A stretch of 64,000 nt of DNA from Pardosa pseudoannulata (taxonomy: Eukaryota; Arthropoda; Arachnida; Araneae; Lycosidae): contig CM063510.1 of the NCBI GenBank assembly GCA_032207245.1, positions 51,976,618 through 52,040,617 on the forward strand, given 5' to 3'. The stretch's first letter is position 1. Every line of letters begins with the position of its first letter. The notes below the pieces were generated by a model, which had not been told where the DNA came from, made no database searches, and saw only the letters and a program-made list of their open reading frames with translations. The position numbers and the translations under genes were made by a program. Positions 36,290-49,017 of this stretch are shown one piece after another.

Positions 36290-38562
36290 TTGAAGATAGT
36301 TAAAATATTATTTGTAGGAGTTTTACTACCTCCTAAAACAATTTTTTTCCAAAGGTTAGTAGGCAACAGTGTAAACCCTCACCAAATTATCAATTACTTA
36401 TGCATTTCCGTTATTATACTTCAATTACTTATACGTCCCCTAAACCTACTATTCCCTATTATAACAGTTTTTATATCTCTGATTAAAATGCTAACTAAGG
36501 TTTACCTCCAAAATTTGTATAATTGTTTCAGTTGTGTTCATTACTAGAACCCAAATAAGATTACTAAATTAAAACTTTGAGACTTTATAGAAAACTAATT
36601 TTTTGTGAAAAGAATTGTCCTACTACACAAAAAAGAAATTCATGTCTTATTTATTTGAAACTTCATAAACTTTTTAATTATGTAACTTAAAGATATATGT
36701 TCCATAATACTACAGTTTGAGTTTAAAAATTATATTTGAAAAAAAAATCAATAACTATAATGTAACTAGTGTAATAGTTAAAGTCTAAACAAATTAAATG
36801 TTGTTTGGTTAAGTATTTTTATTTAAGTTATGTAATATGTTCATAAATGAAAAGTATTGAATTCGTACCTTTTCAGATGCAGAGGTTTTGCAGAGGGCAA
36901 AAAGTTATTACCTATTAGCAAAGGTTAGTGGGCAACAGTGTAAATGATTCCTATATTATCAATTATTTCTGCATTTCAGGTATTATACTTCAACTACTTG
37001 CACGGTCCCTAAACCTACTATTCAACCTTAAAACAGCTTTTTTATCTCTGTTTAAAATACTACCTAAGGTTAATCTCCAAAATTTGATTACTTGTTTCAG
37101 TTGTGTTCATTACTAGAACCCAAATAAGATTACTAAATTAAAACTTTGAGACTTTATAGAAAACTAATTTTTTGTGAAAAGAATTGTCCTACTACACAAA
37201 AAAGAAATTCATGTCTTATTTATTTTAAACTTCATAAACTTTTTAATTAAGTAACTTAAAGATATATGTTCCATAATACTACAGTTTGAGTTTAAAAATT
37301 ATATTTGAAAAAAAAATCAATAACTATAATGTAACTAGTGTAATAGTTAAAGTCTAAACAAATTAAATGTTGTTTGGTTAAGTATTTTTATTTAAGTTCA
37401 TAAATGAGAAGTATTGAATTCGTGACTTTTTCCATACAGAGGTTATGCAGAGGTCAAAATGGGTATTACCTGTTAGCAAAGGTTAGTGGGCAACAGTGTA
37501 AATGATTCCTATATTATCAATTATTTCTGCATTTCAGGTATTATACTTCAACTACTTGCACGGCCCCTAAACCTACTATTCAACCTTAAAACAGCTTTTT
37601 TATCTCTGTTTAAAATACTACCTAAGGTTAATCTCCAAAATTTGATTACTGGTTTCAATTGTGTCCCAACCAATATTGTGTCAGAACCCGAATAAAGTTA
37701 CTAAACAAAACTTTGAGACTTTATAGGAAACTATTTTTTGTGAAAAGATTTGTCCTACACAAAAAAATCATGTCTTTAAGGTATAAGGAATAAAGTTACT
37801 AAACAAAACTTTGAGACTTTAACCCTCTAAGCGATTCACACGTACAATTCCGCCATACCGATGAAGTCTTAACGTACAATTTTCGACTTCCAAAAACTCT
37901 CCAAAAATGAATGCAATGTACATTTTTGCTTTAGTTCTTTCCCCCATGGAGTTTGGTGGTAGGAGAGTCAGGTCGATTGTTTAGGAACTGCACCCCTCTT
38001 AGAATGACATTTATTGAGGGATGCACCTCTACCTCCTGAGGCACAAAGACGCTGGAAGCTTTTCATGGCTCTGTAAATCTCTATTTCAAAGCATTTGTTA
38101 GCGGTAACAAATGTATCTCTAATTACCCCCCTTAAATATCTTGGATGACTTTCGTAAAAAATATAAACAAGTCTCTCAAAGAATATTTTTATTTGTACTT
38201 TTAGAATCCATTATTTCTTACGGGATGATTTTCGAGACTCGATCAGCTTTATGTGTATTAAAAATTAGCAATCTATAATATCTATTTATATATATATTTA
38301 TAACCGGAAGTAAAGGGACAATAACGAGGGTGGGTTTCCCGTATTCCATTCTAGTCGACAAAGGGTGAAGGAAAAATCATAGAACGCTTTGGCCACTGAC
38401 ACAGTTAATCTTCAACATATATTTTGGAGACTTTTTTTTCTCGATGTGTTCCACTCGGAGGGTTAAAGGAAACTATTTTTTGTGAAAAGATTTGTCCTAC
38501 ACAAAAAAGAAATTCATGTCTATTTATTTGAAACTTCCCACTCTATCAAAAATTTTCAACTA
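36290..38562. repeat. Tandem array F, about 560-bp unit
   Basis: Units begin near 36355, 36920 and 37477 (aaggttagt[ga]ggcaacagtgt) with about 560-bp spacing. The third unit degenerates near 37.7 kb, and part of it is repeated locally (ataaagttactaaacaaaac at about 37691 and 37791). The second local copy is split by the TTAA element at 37823. All three units keep a 60-85 codon plus-strand frame, one ending FSCVHY twice, but it has no recognisable domain and the conservation could simply reflect recent duplication. Confidence 0.9.
37823..38462. mobile_element. piggyBac-type element, 640 bp, copy a
   Basis: TTAA flanks it (37819-37822 and 38463-38466). The ends are CCCTCTAAGCGATTC and, from the right, CCCTCCGAGTGGAAC. 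The nearby array copy reads 'gactttataggaaactat', while the filled copy reads gactTTAA...TTAAaggaaactat, so the empty site is present about 100 bp upstream. A second copy of the same family lies inverted at 54707. No clear transposase frame was seen. Confidence 0.82.
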
Positions 38563-40089
38563 TGTAATTCAAAGACATATTTCCCATAAAACTATAATTT
38601 CAGTCTGGACATCTTTTACTTCATAATAATCATTTCATAAATATTGCATCAATTACCAACCATAACACAGTTTTTCTTCAACTAAAACAACGGAATGATA
38701 TATTGATATGATTTTAAAATCTTTATATTATCCGTAATTCATAAAATAAAATAAAGTGAAGCAAATAATTTTGAAATCATTTTAAAAATATGAAGTTTAA
38801 TTAAAAATGCCAATAGAAACATCTTTTTAATTAAAGGACAAGCAGAATAGCCATTTTTAAATGCTAAATTAATTAGCTTTTTAACACGATTTAATGTTTT
38901 AGCTGTGACCACCTTATAACTGTGTTTTAACGCTAATTAATTAGCATTGTTTTGATTTACCACAATTAAAAATTTTTGGGATTTAAAGGAATAAGTTTAT
39001 AATAGATATCTGTGAACCTTTTAAATGTAAAGCAAACTTTGCTTTTCATGGGCAGGAATATTTGGGTGGGATTTAATTGGAAAACTAAAGGGAGAAAACG
39101 ATGATTTAAAATTATATTTGAATAAATCAATAATTATTATTTAAATGGTATAATACACTATATTGCGAATGATGACCGGCCATTTGCGATTTTGACATTT
39201 TGTTGAATATCTAGAAAATCACAAGAGGAATTATCCTGAAACCTCGCGTGTAACCAGGCTTGTAAATAGGATGGTAGACGTCATATATTTCAGCTAAGAA
39301 TTTTTCCCGAAACTCCTATAGAGGACCGTCAACAAACTGAAGAAAAATGAATATGTTTTGGATAATCCTGTAAAATGTAATGTATGAAAAGCGTTGACAC
39401 ATTAGCACATAATTAGGATGTTTCTTGAAATAATCTGCGTTCATTATTATGAGGAGAGCACTTATATTTATGGAGAAATTATAGTTTTTATAAAAATAAT
39501 CAAATTCAATAAAGTGTTTTGTTTATAATTTGCAGAGTTCTCAATATAAAGTGACCATTGGCAATAGATTGTAGATAAAATCTAAACAGTTTAAGTGTTA
39601 TTAAGTATTTTTATTTACGTTCATAAATGAGAAGTATTGAATTCTTGACTTGTTTAAACATGTACGTTTCAAAATTGTTACAAAAATGAAACGCAGTACT
39701 GTCATCTGTTTATTTGAAATCACTAGTATAGGATTTATTTATTTTATGTTTGGATAATTAATAATTTCAAAATTTCCAACGAAAAGAGCAGGAAGAAAGA
39801 AACAAAGAATTTATTATTGGGCTTAGTAGCAGAGTGATATGAAAGAATTGCACAGTAGAATAGACAACATTTTAATTAAACGATCACGGACAATTACACA
39901 CAACACATTACGTACATTCCAAATACTATACTACAGAGTAACAAGTCATGCGCAGTACACCATGCAAGGTGTGGCGCTCCAGTCGAGTTGGGATAATCCA
40001 CTTCACATAGAGGTAGGGTAAATAACGAGGCATTGACAAATATAAAATACAGATATAACCTAACATATATCACATTTTTTTATGGAATT
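38563..40089. other. A+T-rich spacer, nothing recognised
   Basis: A 60-codon plus-strand frame at 39839-40021 and a less A+T-rich patch around 39.9 kb have no recognisable content. Imperfect palindromes based on 'gctaattaattagc' occur near 38.87-38.95 kb. Confidence 0.45.
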
Positions 40090-41985
40090 TTTTGTACTGA
40101 ATGAATAATTGAATGTCAGTGAATATGATGTCAGATCTCCCCCATAAACTCTTTAAAGGATTTTTTTAAATTTTCTTATATTGAGTTAACTCTGTAAATG
40201 AAGTATCAGCAATTTTATCTATCACTGATTCAGTTTACAGCTAATGATTTTACTTTTGGTCTGCAGTTTAACTTAGAACTAGCTACGCTTAGAAACAGTT
40301 GGATAACTTATTACAAATGAATCACTGAGTCAGTATATAAAGAAGTTATATACATTCCTACATCTTTGTCTTCCTGTGATTTCATTAGAAACCAATTTGT
40401 TTATATTTTGCTATTTCAAGAAATAAACATCATCAAAGTACTGAATGAATAATTGAATGCAGTAAATATGATGTCAGTTCTCCCCCATAAACTCTTTAAA
40501 GGATTTTTTTAAATTTTCTTATATTGAGTTAACTCTGTAAATGAAGTATCAGCAATTTTATCTATCACTGATTCAGTTTACAGCTAATGATTTTACTTTT
40601 GGTCTGCAGTTTAACTTAGAACTAGCTACGCTTAGAAACAGTTGGATAACTTATTACAAATGAATCACTGAGTCGGAAGTTATATAACGAAGTTATATAC
40701 ATTCCTACATTTGTCCTCGTGTGATCTCATTAGAGACCGATTTGTATATTTTGCTATTTCAAGGGATAAACATCATCAAAGTACTGAATGAATAATTGAA
40801 TGTCAGTAAATATGATGTCAGTTCTAAAACTCTTAAAGGATTTAAATTTTTCTTATATTGAGTTAACTTTATATGAAGTATCAGCAATTTATCTACCACT
40901 GATTCAGTTACAGCTAATGATTTTACTTTTGCTCTGCAGTTTAACTTAGAATAGCTAAGCTTAGAAACAGTTGGATAACTTATTACAAATGAATCACTGA
41001 GTCAGTATATAAAGAAGTTATATACATTCCTACATCTTTGTCTTCCTGTGATCTCATTAAGACCGATTTGTATATTTTGCTATTTAAGGGATAAACATCA
41101 TCAAAGTATGAATGAATAATTGAACAGTAAATATGATGTCAGTTCTATAAACTCAAAGGATTTTTTACATTTTCTTATATTGATTAACTTTATAAATGAA
41201 GTATCAGCAATTTATCTAACTGATTCAGCTTACAGCTAATGATTTTACTTGGTCTGTAGTTTAACTTAGAATTAAGCTTAGAAACAGTGGATAACTAATT
41301 ACAAATGAATCATTAGTCGAAGTTATATAACGAAGTTATATACATTCCTACATCTTTGTCCTCGTGTATCTCATTAGAGACCGATTTGCTTATAATATCT
41401 ATTTCAAATAAACATCATCAAAGTACTGAATGATAATTTTATAAAAGATATTCTCATAAACTCTTTAAAGGATTTTTTAAAATCTTATATTGAGTTAACT
41501 TTATAATGAAATCAGCAATTTATCTAACTGATTAGCTTACAGCTAATGATTTTACTTTTGTCTTAGTTTACTAGAATAAGCTTAGAAACAGATAATAATT
41601 ACAAATGAATCATTGAGTCGGAAGTTATATAACGAAGATATACATTCTACATCTTTCGTGTACTCATTAGAGACCGATTTGCTTATATTTGCTATTTCAA
41701 AAAACATATAGTACTGTGAATAAATGTCAGTAAATATGATGTTATCTAGACTCTTTAAAAAGATTTTTAAAATTTTTCTTAATTAAAATAAATGAAAGTA
41801 ATGCATTTTTTTATTATCACTGATTCAGTTAACTAATGATTTTACTTTTTCTTAGTTTAATTAGAATCAAGATTAAAACAGTTGGATTACTAATTGTAAA
41901 TAATCATTGAGTCGGAAGTTATATAACGAAGTTATATAAAATTCCTACATCTTTGTCCTCGTGAATAAAAACAGATATTGCTATT
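40090..41985. repeat. Tandem array G, six units shrinking from 343 to 291 bp
   Basis: The anchor aaaggattttt is near 40158, 40501, 40838, 41158, 41470 and 41761, giving unit lengths of 343, 337, 320, 312 and 291 bp. The first two units are nearly identical. Later ones lose scattered groups of 1-5 bases rather than one block. Conserved blocks include 'cagctaatgattttac' and 'gaagttatataacgaag'. There is no open frame. Confidence 0.93.
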
Positions 41986-42054
41986 TCAAGATAAAATCAA
42001 AAAATAGATTATAGATTATGATAGTTACTAACATGCTTTAAATATATTATATCT

Positions 42055-43430
42055 TATCACTGAAATTATATACTGCTTTTGGCAAATATCGTTAGTTACC
42101 ACTGTTAAATCTATAAAATAACTTTTTAAAAATTTATTTTAATTAAAAAGAAATAAAAGTAATGCATTCGCTTTTATTAAAAAAAATTGATTTGCTTCAT
42201 AAGTATTTTTCATCTTTTAACAGTTTATTATTTTTATTAAATATCTCTTCGTAAGGTTAGCGTTCTTGATTTAATGCTTAGCAACAAAGATATTAAGTAA
42301 ACGCAAAGAATGAAAAAAACCAGAAGATTTACCAAGTAAATTAAGAACCTTATACTTTACTTATACTTCTTAGATCAACCTTATAACTGTATTTTATCAA
42401 AAATTCGATATACTGTTTTTGCCACGCATCGTTAGTTACTACTGTTAATTAGATTAAATAACTTTTTTAAAAACTTATTTTAATTAAAAAGAAATAAAAG
42501 TAATGCATTAACTTTTATTAAAAAACGATTTGCTTCATAAGTATTTTTTATCTTATCTTTCAACAGTATATTATTTTCATTAAAAAATCTCTCTGTAAGG
42601 TTAGCATTCTAGATTTAAGGCTTAGTAGCAAAGATGCTAAATAAACTTAAAGCATGGAAAAAACCAGAAGATTTACCAAGTAAACTAAAAACCTAATACA
42701 TCACTTATACTTCTTAGATCTACTTTATAACAGTATTTTATCAAAAATTCGATATACTGTTTTTGCCACGCATCGTTAGTTACTACTGTTAAATAGATAA
42801 AATAACTTTTTTAAAAACTTATTTTAATTAAAAAGAAATAAAAGTAATGCATTAACTTTTATTAAAAAACGATTTGCTTCATAAGTATTTTTTATCTTAT
42901 CTTTCAACAGTTTATTATTTTCATTAAAAAATCTCTTCGTAAGGTTAGCATCCTAGATTTAAGGCTTAGTAGCAAAGAGTAATAAACGCAAAGAATGAAA
43001 AAAAAACAGAAGTTTACAAGTAAACTAAACATTACATCACTTATACTTCTTAGATCTACTTTATAACAGTATTTTATCAAAAATTCGATATACTCTGTTT
43101 TTGCCACGCATCTTTAGTTACTACTGTTAAATAGATAAAATAAATTTTTAAAAACTTATTTTAATTAAAAAGAAATAAAATTAATGCATTAACTTTTATT
43201 AAAAAAAAGTTTTGTCCATAAGTATTTTTTATTTTTTAACAGTTTATTATTTTCATTAAAATTCTCTTCGTAAGGTTAGCTTTCTAGATTTAAAGCTTAG
43301 TAACAAAGATATTAAGTAAACGCAAAGAATGAAAAAAACCAGAAGATTTACCAAGTAAATTAAGAACCTTATACTTTACTTATACTTCTTAGATCAACCT
43401 TATAACTGTATTTTATCAAAAATTTCATTC
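42055..43430. repeat. Tandem array H, four units of about 342 bp
   Basis: The anchor atcgttagttac (or a variant) lies at 42088, 42428, 42772 and 43110, giving 340, 344 and 338 bp. Blocks such as 'aaaagtaatgcattaac' and 'ctcttcgtaaggttag' repeat in every unit. It follows array G almost directly. The last G unit already contains H-like sequence ('gaaagtaatgcattttttt'). Confidence 0.93.
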
Positions 43431-44396
43431 AATCAGTTATTTAGAAAACCCTGTTTAATTCAGTAAAAACTACAAAGTCAAAACTACAAAGATAATCCCT
43501 TTAAAGTTATCCCTAATTATACAACATAATCTCATCTAACTGAATTATACTGCAGAGTTAACAATTAATAAGCAAAAGGCATCCAAAATACAAAATTTTA
43601 CAAAAGATGAGGTCACGGATGACGTGGTATTTGCAAATCATAGACGTGCATGTGCCTTTTCTCCGTCATCTACTACACAAGACACATGCGTCAATACCTA
43701 CGTAACATGAAATGATAATGAGACACCTTTGGCATTAAGGAAAGCGAATATATCATCCCTTGGGATTCTCCGCATATAAAATAAAACAGTTGTAATTTGA
43801 TATCATTTACTGAACGAGAAAAATGTATCACTCTTAAATTTATATCTTGTTTCCCTAACGAATATAAATTTTATCTTATCTAGATGTGTTATTTTACATT
43901 CCGTTCCGAATTTCCAAATCTTTGAACACGAAATTATGATATTTAAATTTTCTTGCTTACGATAGTTACCGAGATCGAAATCTTATACATTAAAAGTTTT
44001 TTTAGGAAAATTATTTTCTGAAAGTTTATACATATAATTATTCTCTTCGTTTTGACGCCACGTTCACACGATTTTTATTTGCTCATGGTCAGCTTCCTTG
44101 CACTGAGATGTCTGTCATAGTTTTTGGATAGTGAGATAAACAATGTTAATTAAGAAGTATGAGATATATAAATTTCATATAACTTTTACAAATTTAAGTT
44201 AATTTTTAGCCTTCAAAATGAAGATTTTTTTTATATAGACATAAATGCTTTTTTTATTTTGCTACCGAATTCCCAAATCTTTCAACACTAAGTTATTAAA
44301 TTAAATTCGTTATTTTCTGTATAAATATTAACTAGTGCCCATTTATCAATCGACGATGTCTGATAATTCAATTTACAACGACAATGGCGACAATCA
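43431..44396. other. Spacer, nothing recognised
   Basis: A slightly GC-richer patch at 43.6-43.75 kb has no coding frame or terminal repeats that I can identify. Confidence 0.4.
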
Positions 44397-44530
44397 GACG
44401 ATATCTGAATTGATAGAGTGCTGCATTTTGGTTTTGAAGAATGCGGGTTCAAATACTGCTGCAGCATGAATGTTTACAATCCTTCGAAATTGAGTTTAAA
44501 GAATAGGTCTGAGACTAATTTGCTCTACTG
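44397..44530 (+). mobile_element. SINE copy, diverged
   Basis: The plus strand follows the 16-kb SINE from the tRNA-like head (B-box-like GGGTTCAAATAC) through 'gcatgaatgtttac', 'ttgagtttaaag' and 'gtctgagactaat'. It is strongly diverged, so an old copy. Target duplications are not evident. Confidence 0.62.
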
Positions 44531-46660
44531 TTACAAACATTGACCAGTGACCCTCTAAACAAAACATTCTAAATCAAATAATTAATGGTTTCATTAGTGA
44601 TAGCAAACCCGGATCGTGATTAGATGCTCCCCAGTTACCGATTCTCTCTGTCAGACTCTGTCATAACAGTAGAGAAATCTTCCATTTTAACGTTTCAAAA
44701 CCTTTTTTCAAAAGGAGTGTTTTGTATGCAAGTACCACAGAATTTTAGGCACAGTTTGTAATGGTTTTCGTTAGACTTGAGAGATATATAATTTTTTCTA
44801 AAAGGAACTAGACTGGGTACTAAAAAATTGGGAAACTCTACATACTGCAGTTCAAACAAAAAAATATTATTTCAATGTCTTTTTTCTTATTTCCTTTCTA
44901 TTTCTTAAAATTTAAGATGTGCCGCAAAAAGGTTTTAAAATCTGACAAGGTGCTATGCTAAAACAGTTTGATAACTTATCTAGACCTACATCTAACACTG
45001 AAAGCATATGCCAATTTTAATGGTGGGTAGACATAACTAATAACGAAGCTGAATTTCAGAATATTTACGCACATTGATCAATTATTCAAATGACATAAAA
45101 CAAAAATAATGTCATACAATAGTTTAACCACAAAAATATATCTACTGAATATATACTGTAATGCAATCGTTTCATTTTTTACCAAATCTAATTTTAAATG
45201 CATTCATTGACGAGGATACGCATACAATAAGGCAATTTGTCCCAACGTCACGACCTACTATAATGTCCTTCCCATTCATTTTCATGTTTACAACAGCCAA
45301 TAGACAAACAATAAACTGACCTTATGTTTGAAACTAAAGCCAGAATTGTCATAATTTGAGAATTTTGCCCTACTGCGTAAAATCGCCTTATTGGTTATTT
45401 TAACTATAGATGGATCCAAGCTGAGAGACTAATAATGTTCATGCAATAGCGATATTGAAACCCATGGAAACTGGTATCAGAATGCAGTATACTATCGATT
45501 AGGTCATCATAAAGCTTTTTTGTATGTGAAAATTACGATTTCGCTAAATAGGATTTTATAAATTTTCATGGCAAAAATACAACACGTGTTACTATAAATG
45601 TACTTAAAATTATTAAAATGTACTTATTTACGTTTAAAATAATCTAAAAAAGTAAAAGAAAAATTTAAATTTACCATGTATAAGTTTATATAAAAGACAA
45701 GAGAGATTTTCATAGATGTCCGCATACGATAACATTAGTCGGTTCAGGAAAGTGCAGAAAGCGGGAACTTACCTATGAATAGAAAAAGAAAAGACAAAAT
45801 TATAAAAATGCAGCCAGAGAGTGATTACATAAATTAGTATTGAAATATAATATTTGAAATATATTTCAAATTGAAATATAATATTTCAAAATATACTATT
45901 TTATAGACTTTACTGAGTTTTTTAGGAAATTGCGTGATCATTTAACTTTTTTCTTCTAATTCTAAAAAGATTTTATAACTACTAGTTTTAAATAAAGCGA
46001 AAGCTTTAAAAACAACTGCGAGGTTTTTTTTCTTTTTAAGAGGTTTATTACCTTTCAGATTGAAAAATCTATCTGTTAACAGTCTATAAAATAAAAACTA
46101 TGCTTTATTTTAAATAAAATTTTTTTATATCGCCAAAAAAGGATACAACTTGAAACCATTAGTTTGTTATTTAAATAGCATTTTTTTAACAAACGTAAAA
46201 ATATATACATAAAGTAATGAAAATCCTGTGAAAAAATTCCACTAAATGCAAAAATAACTTTTGAAATTTGTAAATTAAAAACAATTTTTAAAAATAAAAA
46301 CAGAAAGTAATTATTTTTATTTCGTAAGCCTCAGTTATATTCATTCGATTAATAAATTTTACTTTTATAGCTTTGTAAAAGTTAATAATTTTTACACTTG
46401 CAATTTTTTAGTTTTGAATTTATTTTAATTTTCAACTGTCAAATGTCTTTAAACTTTCAGCTTAAAGAATAATTCTTTGTGATATGCAGACTTTAAAATT
46501 ATCTTGAGGGGATATTCAATTTCACCATTTTTTTCATTTAGTGTATATTTTTCGCTATTTTAAATATATGCTTTTTAAAATGACTATTCTAAATTCTTTT
46601 AAACCACAGAGTATTACATAAGAACTTCTAACATTTTCTTTTATTAAGGTTTAATAAGAA
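44531..46660. other. Spacer with one SINE fragment
   Basis: Apart from the minus-strand SINE fragment near 45.4 kb, I see only A+T-rich sequence with no supported feature. Confidence 0.45.
45425..45525 (-). mobile_element. SINE fragment (tRNA-like head)
   Basis: The minus strand shows the head of the same SINE: 'gatgacctaatcgatag', 'tctgataccag', then a B-box-like GGGTTTCAATATC. The body is largely lost. Confidence 0.55.
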
Positions 46661-48250
46661 TGGATAATTGATCTGAGATAGATATTTTAATATAATATAT
46701 TAGTTTCCAGAAGTTGAAAAGTGCAAGAGTTCTGTGTGTCTATCAAATATACATCGCTTAACGAAGCATTAGTAAATTACAAACATAAAAATGGATTTCC
46801 TTAATGATAATAAGCATATTCAAATACATGTATACAAACATAGCAAATATGAAAACACACATAAATATGATTAGAGACAGATACATAAAACAGTAATACT
46901 GAAAAGTGTACAGCATATTATTTTATGACGAATCGAAAAAAAAAAAGAATTATGATAATGAAGATTTTCATTCTCGTAATGTACTATGCCTACTGAAAAA
47001 AGTTTCTCGAATTCTTTAAGCAGATAATAAATGTATCTCTGCCTTCAATGTTAGAACTCATCAGGAGTAAGTTTTATAACACGTTTGCCAAACTCGAGGC
47101 ATGTGGTACGCAACGAATACTTTTGAGGCCCATTCAATGTAACAGGATAAACCAAAAGTATTAATATAAATTTCATAACTGAAATTTAAAATTTCTTTTA
47201 ACTTTTTACTCTTCTTTTTTCCAGTTTTAGGCTTTGTTTTCTTCACACAATCGCTGATGTAGTGATAATCAAGAATATTACTACCGTGTATGTTGAAAAA
47301 CCGATAAGCCTTAAAAATTAATTTGTAATAAGTTTTGTAGTTTTTTAAAATTTTTGATTTACAATTTAGTAATTGTAAGAATATTGAATTATTATTAACT
47401 GAAAATACTTCCTAATTTTCAATAAAAATTCTGCTCTTAGCTGTCTTGATTATTCGAATTTCAGTTATTCAGTAAGTAGATTTAAATCACAGAATACCAA
47501 AAATGATTATATTTCATAATTTGTTGCCTTTTAAGATAATATATTATTTTGAAGAAGTTGAACAATGCAAGAGGTCTGTCTGTCTATTAAATATACATCG
47601 CTTAACGACGCATTAGTAAATTACGAACATAAAAGTGTATTTCCTTAATGATAATAAGTATATTCATATACATGTATACAAATATAGTAAATATGAAAAC
47701 ACATATAAATATGATTAGAAACAGTCATTTAAAACATTAATACTGAAAGGTGTACAACATTTTTTATGACGAAACGAAAAAAAAGAACTATAAAAATGAA
47801 GATTTTATTTCTCGTAAATTACTATAAACACTGAAAAAAAAATTCTCGAATTCTTTTAGCAGATTATAAATGAATATCTGTCTTCATTGTTAGAACTCAT
47901 CAAGAGTAAGTTTTGTATCAAGTTTGCCAAACTCGAGGCATGGGGTACACAACAAATACTTTTGCCGCCTATTCAACCTAACAGCAAAAGTATTAAAATA
48001 AATTTTCATAATTGAAATTTAAAATTTCTTTTAACCGTTGGCTCTTCCTTTTTACAGTTTTAGGCTTTGTCTCCTTCACACAATCGCTGATGCCCAAGTG
48101 ATCGTCGAGTTTTTACTCTGACGTAGTGATAATCAAGAATATTACTACCGTGTATACGGTTAAACAGATAAGCCTTAAAATTTAATTTGTAATAAGTTTT
48201 GTAGTTTTTAAATTTTTAATTTACAATTTAGTAACTGTAATGATATTGAA

Positions 48251-49017
48251 CCTCTTTTTTAACGACCCCACGATACAACGACCCCTTCGTTAGAACGACC
48301 ATCTTAAAAAGTCCCACTTATTTTACCATAGGAATAATGTTAATTTTGAATCATTACAACGACCCCAAGCGGATTATTTTTCGTTAGAACGACCGCCAAT
48401 TTTAATTCGCAGAACTCATGAGCAAGTGAGCTATTTCAAAATTATTGTACTCTAGTGCATCTTCAAGAAACTTCTACTCCTCTCTTTGTGTTTGATTAAA
48501 GGAGAGGAAGGGGCGTGACGAAAAGGGGAGAACTAAATCTTCAATTATCTTTTGATGAGTTTGTTGCAGTAGACGAAACTTTACAGTGCTGCGGAGAAAA
48601 TTTGTATGAGGACAATTTTATTGCCCGTATTACCGGAAATGAAGCATTCTGCGATGCCGACGACGGAGAAGAAATCGTCCAAGCTTTTGAAAAAGTGAAT
48701 GAAAAAGAAACCTTCAATGCAATTAATGCCTTTCGTCAGAAATTTTGAAAGTCAATTTAATTCTAAAGATTTCCTTCAAAATCTAACGGATATGGAATCA
48801 GTGATAATGAAAAATTCTTAAATGCACTTGAAACAGGTGTCAATCAAAGACATTTTTTTTAAATTTCAGTAATGGAAATACAAATAAATAGAAGTGTTCT
48901 CTACATATGTACTGTTGCATCATTTCTTTGATAAATTTTTTTTAATATTTTTTCAATTCGTTACAACGACCATATAATGTTGGTCCCACAGAGGGTCGTT
49001 ATACCGAGATTATACTG
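48251..49017 (+). mobile_element. pogo/Tigger-type transposon, internally deleted
   Basis: Read inward, the right end is CAGTATAATCTCGGTATAAC and is followed by TA (49018-49019). CAGTATAAT-type ends with a TA target are typical of the pogo/Tigger group. The left end starts inside the matching repeat (cctcttttttaacgaccc) and lacks the first bases. Both ends hold several copies of AACGACC. The sister unit at about 47390 provides the uninterrupted site (atattgaattattattaact), which fixes the insertion point. Only the C-terminus of the transposase gene is left. Confidence 0.8.
48515..48748 (+). pseudogene. Tigger-type transposase, C-terminal fragment
   Basis: A 77-codon frame reads LQLSFDEFVAVDETLQCCGE, then LYEDNFIARITGN and DADDGEEIVQAFEKVNEKE, ending AINAFRQKF before a stop. 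An acidic tail of this kind (FDEFVAVD, D-EEI, repeated EK/NE) is seen after the DDE domain of Tigger/jerky-type transposases, and similar coding continues briefly out of frame after the stop. The DNA-binding CENP-B-like domains and catalytic core are absent. The start is simply the first ATG or ACG-adjacent codon of a truncated gene, so it has no meaning. It lies between pogo-like terminal repeats, which supports the identity. Confidence 0.68.

Noticed and set aside
41305..41345. loxP-like motif (gaagttatataacgaagttat)
   Set aside because: The arms resemble half-sites by chance. The motif is part of the array G unit, recurs in several units and lacks the proper inverted 13-8-13 structure.
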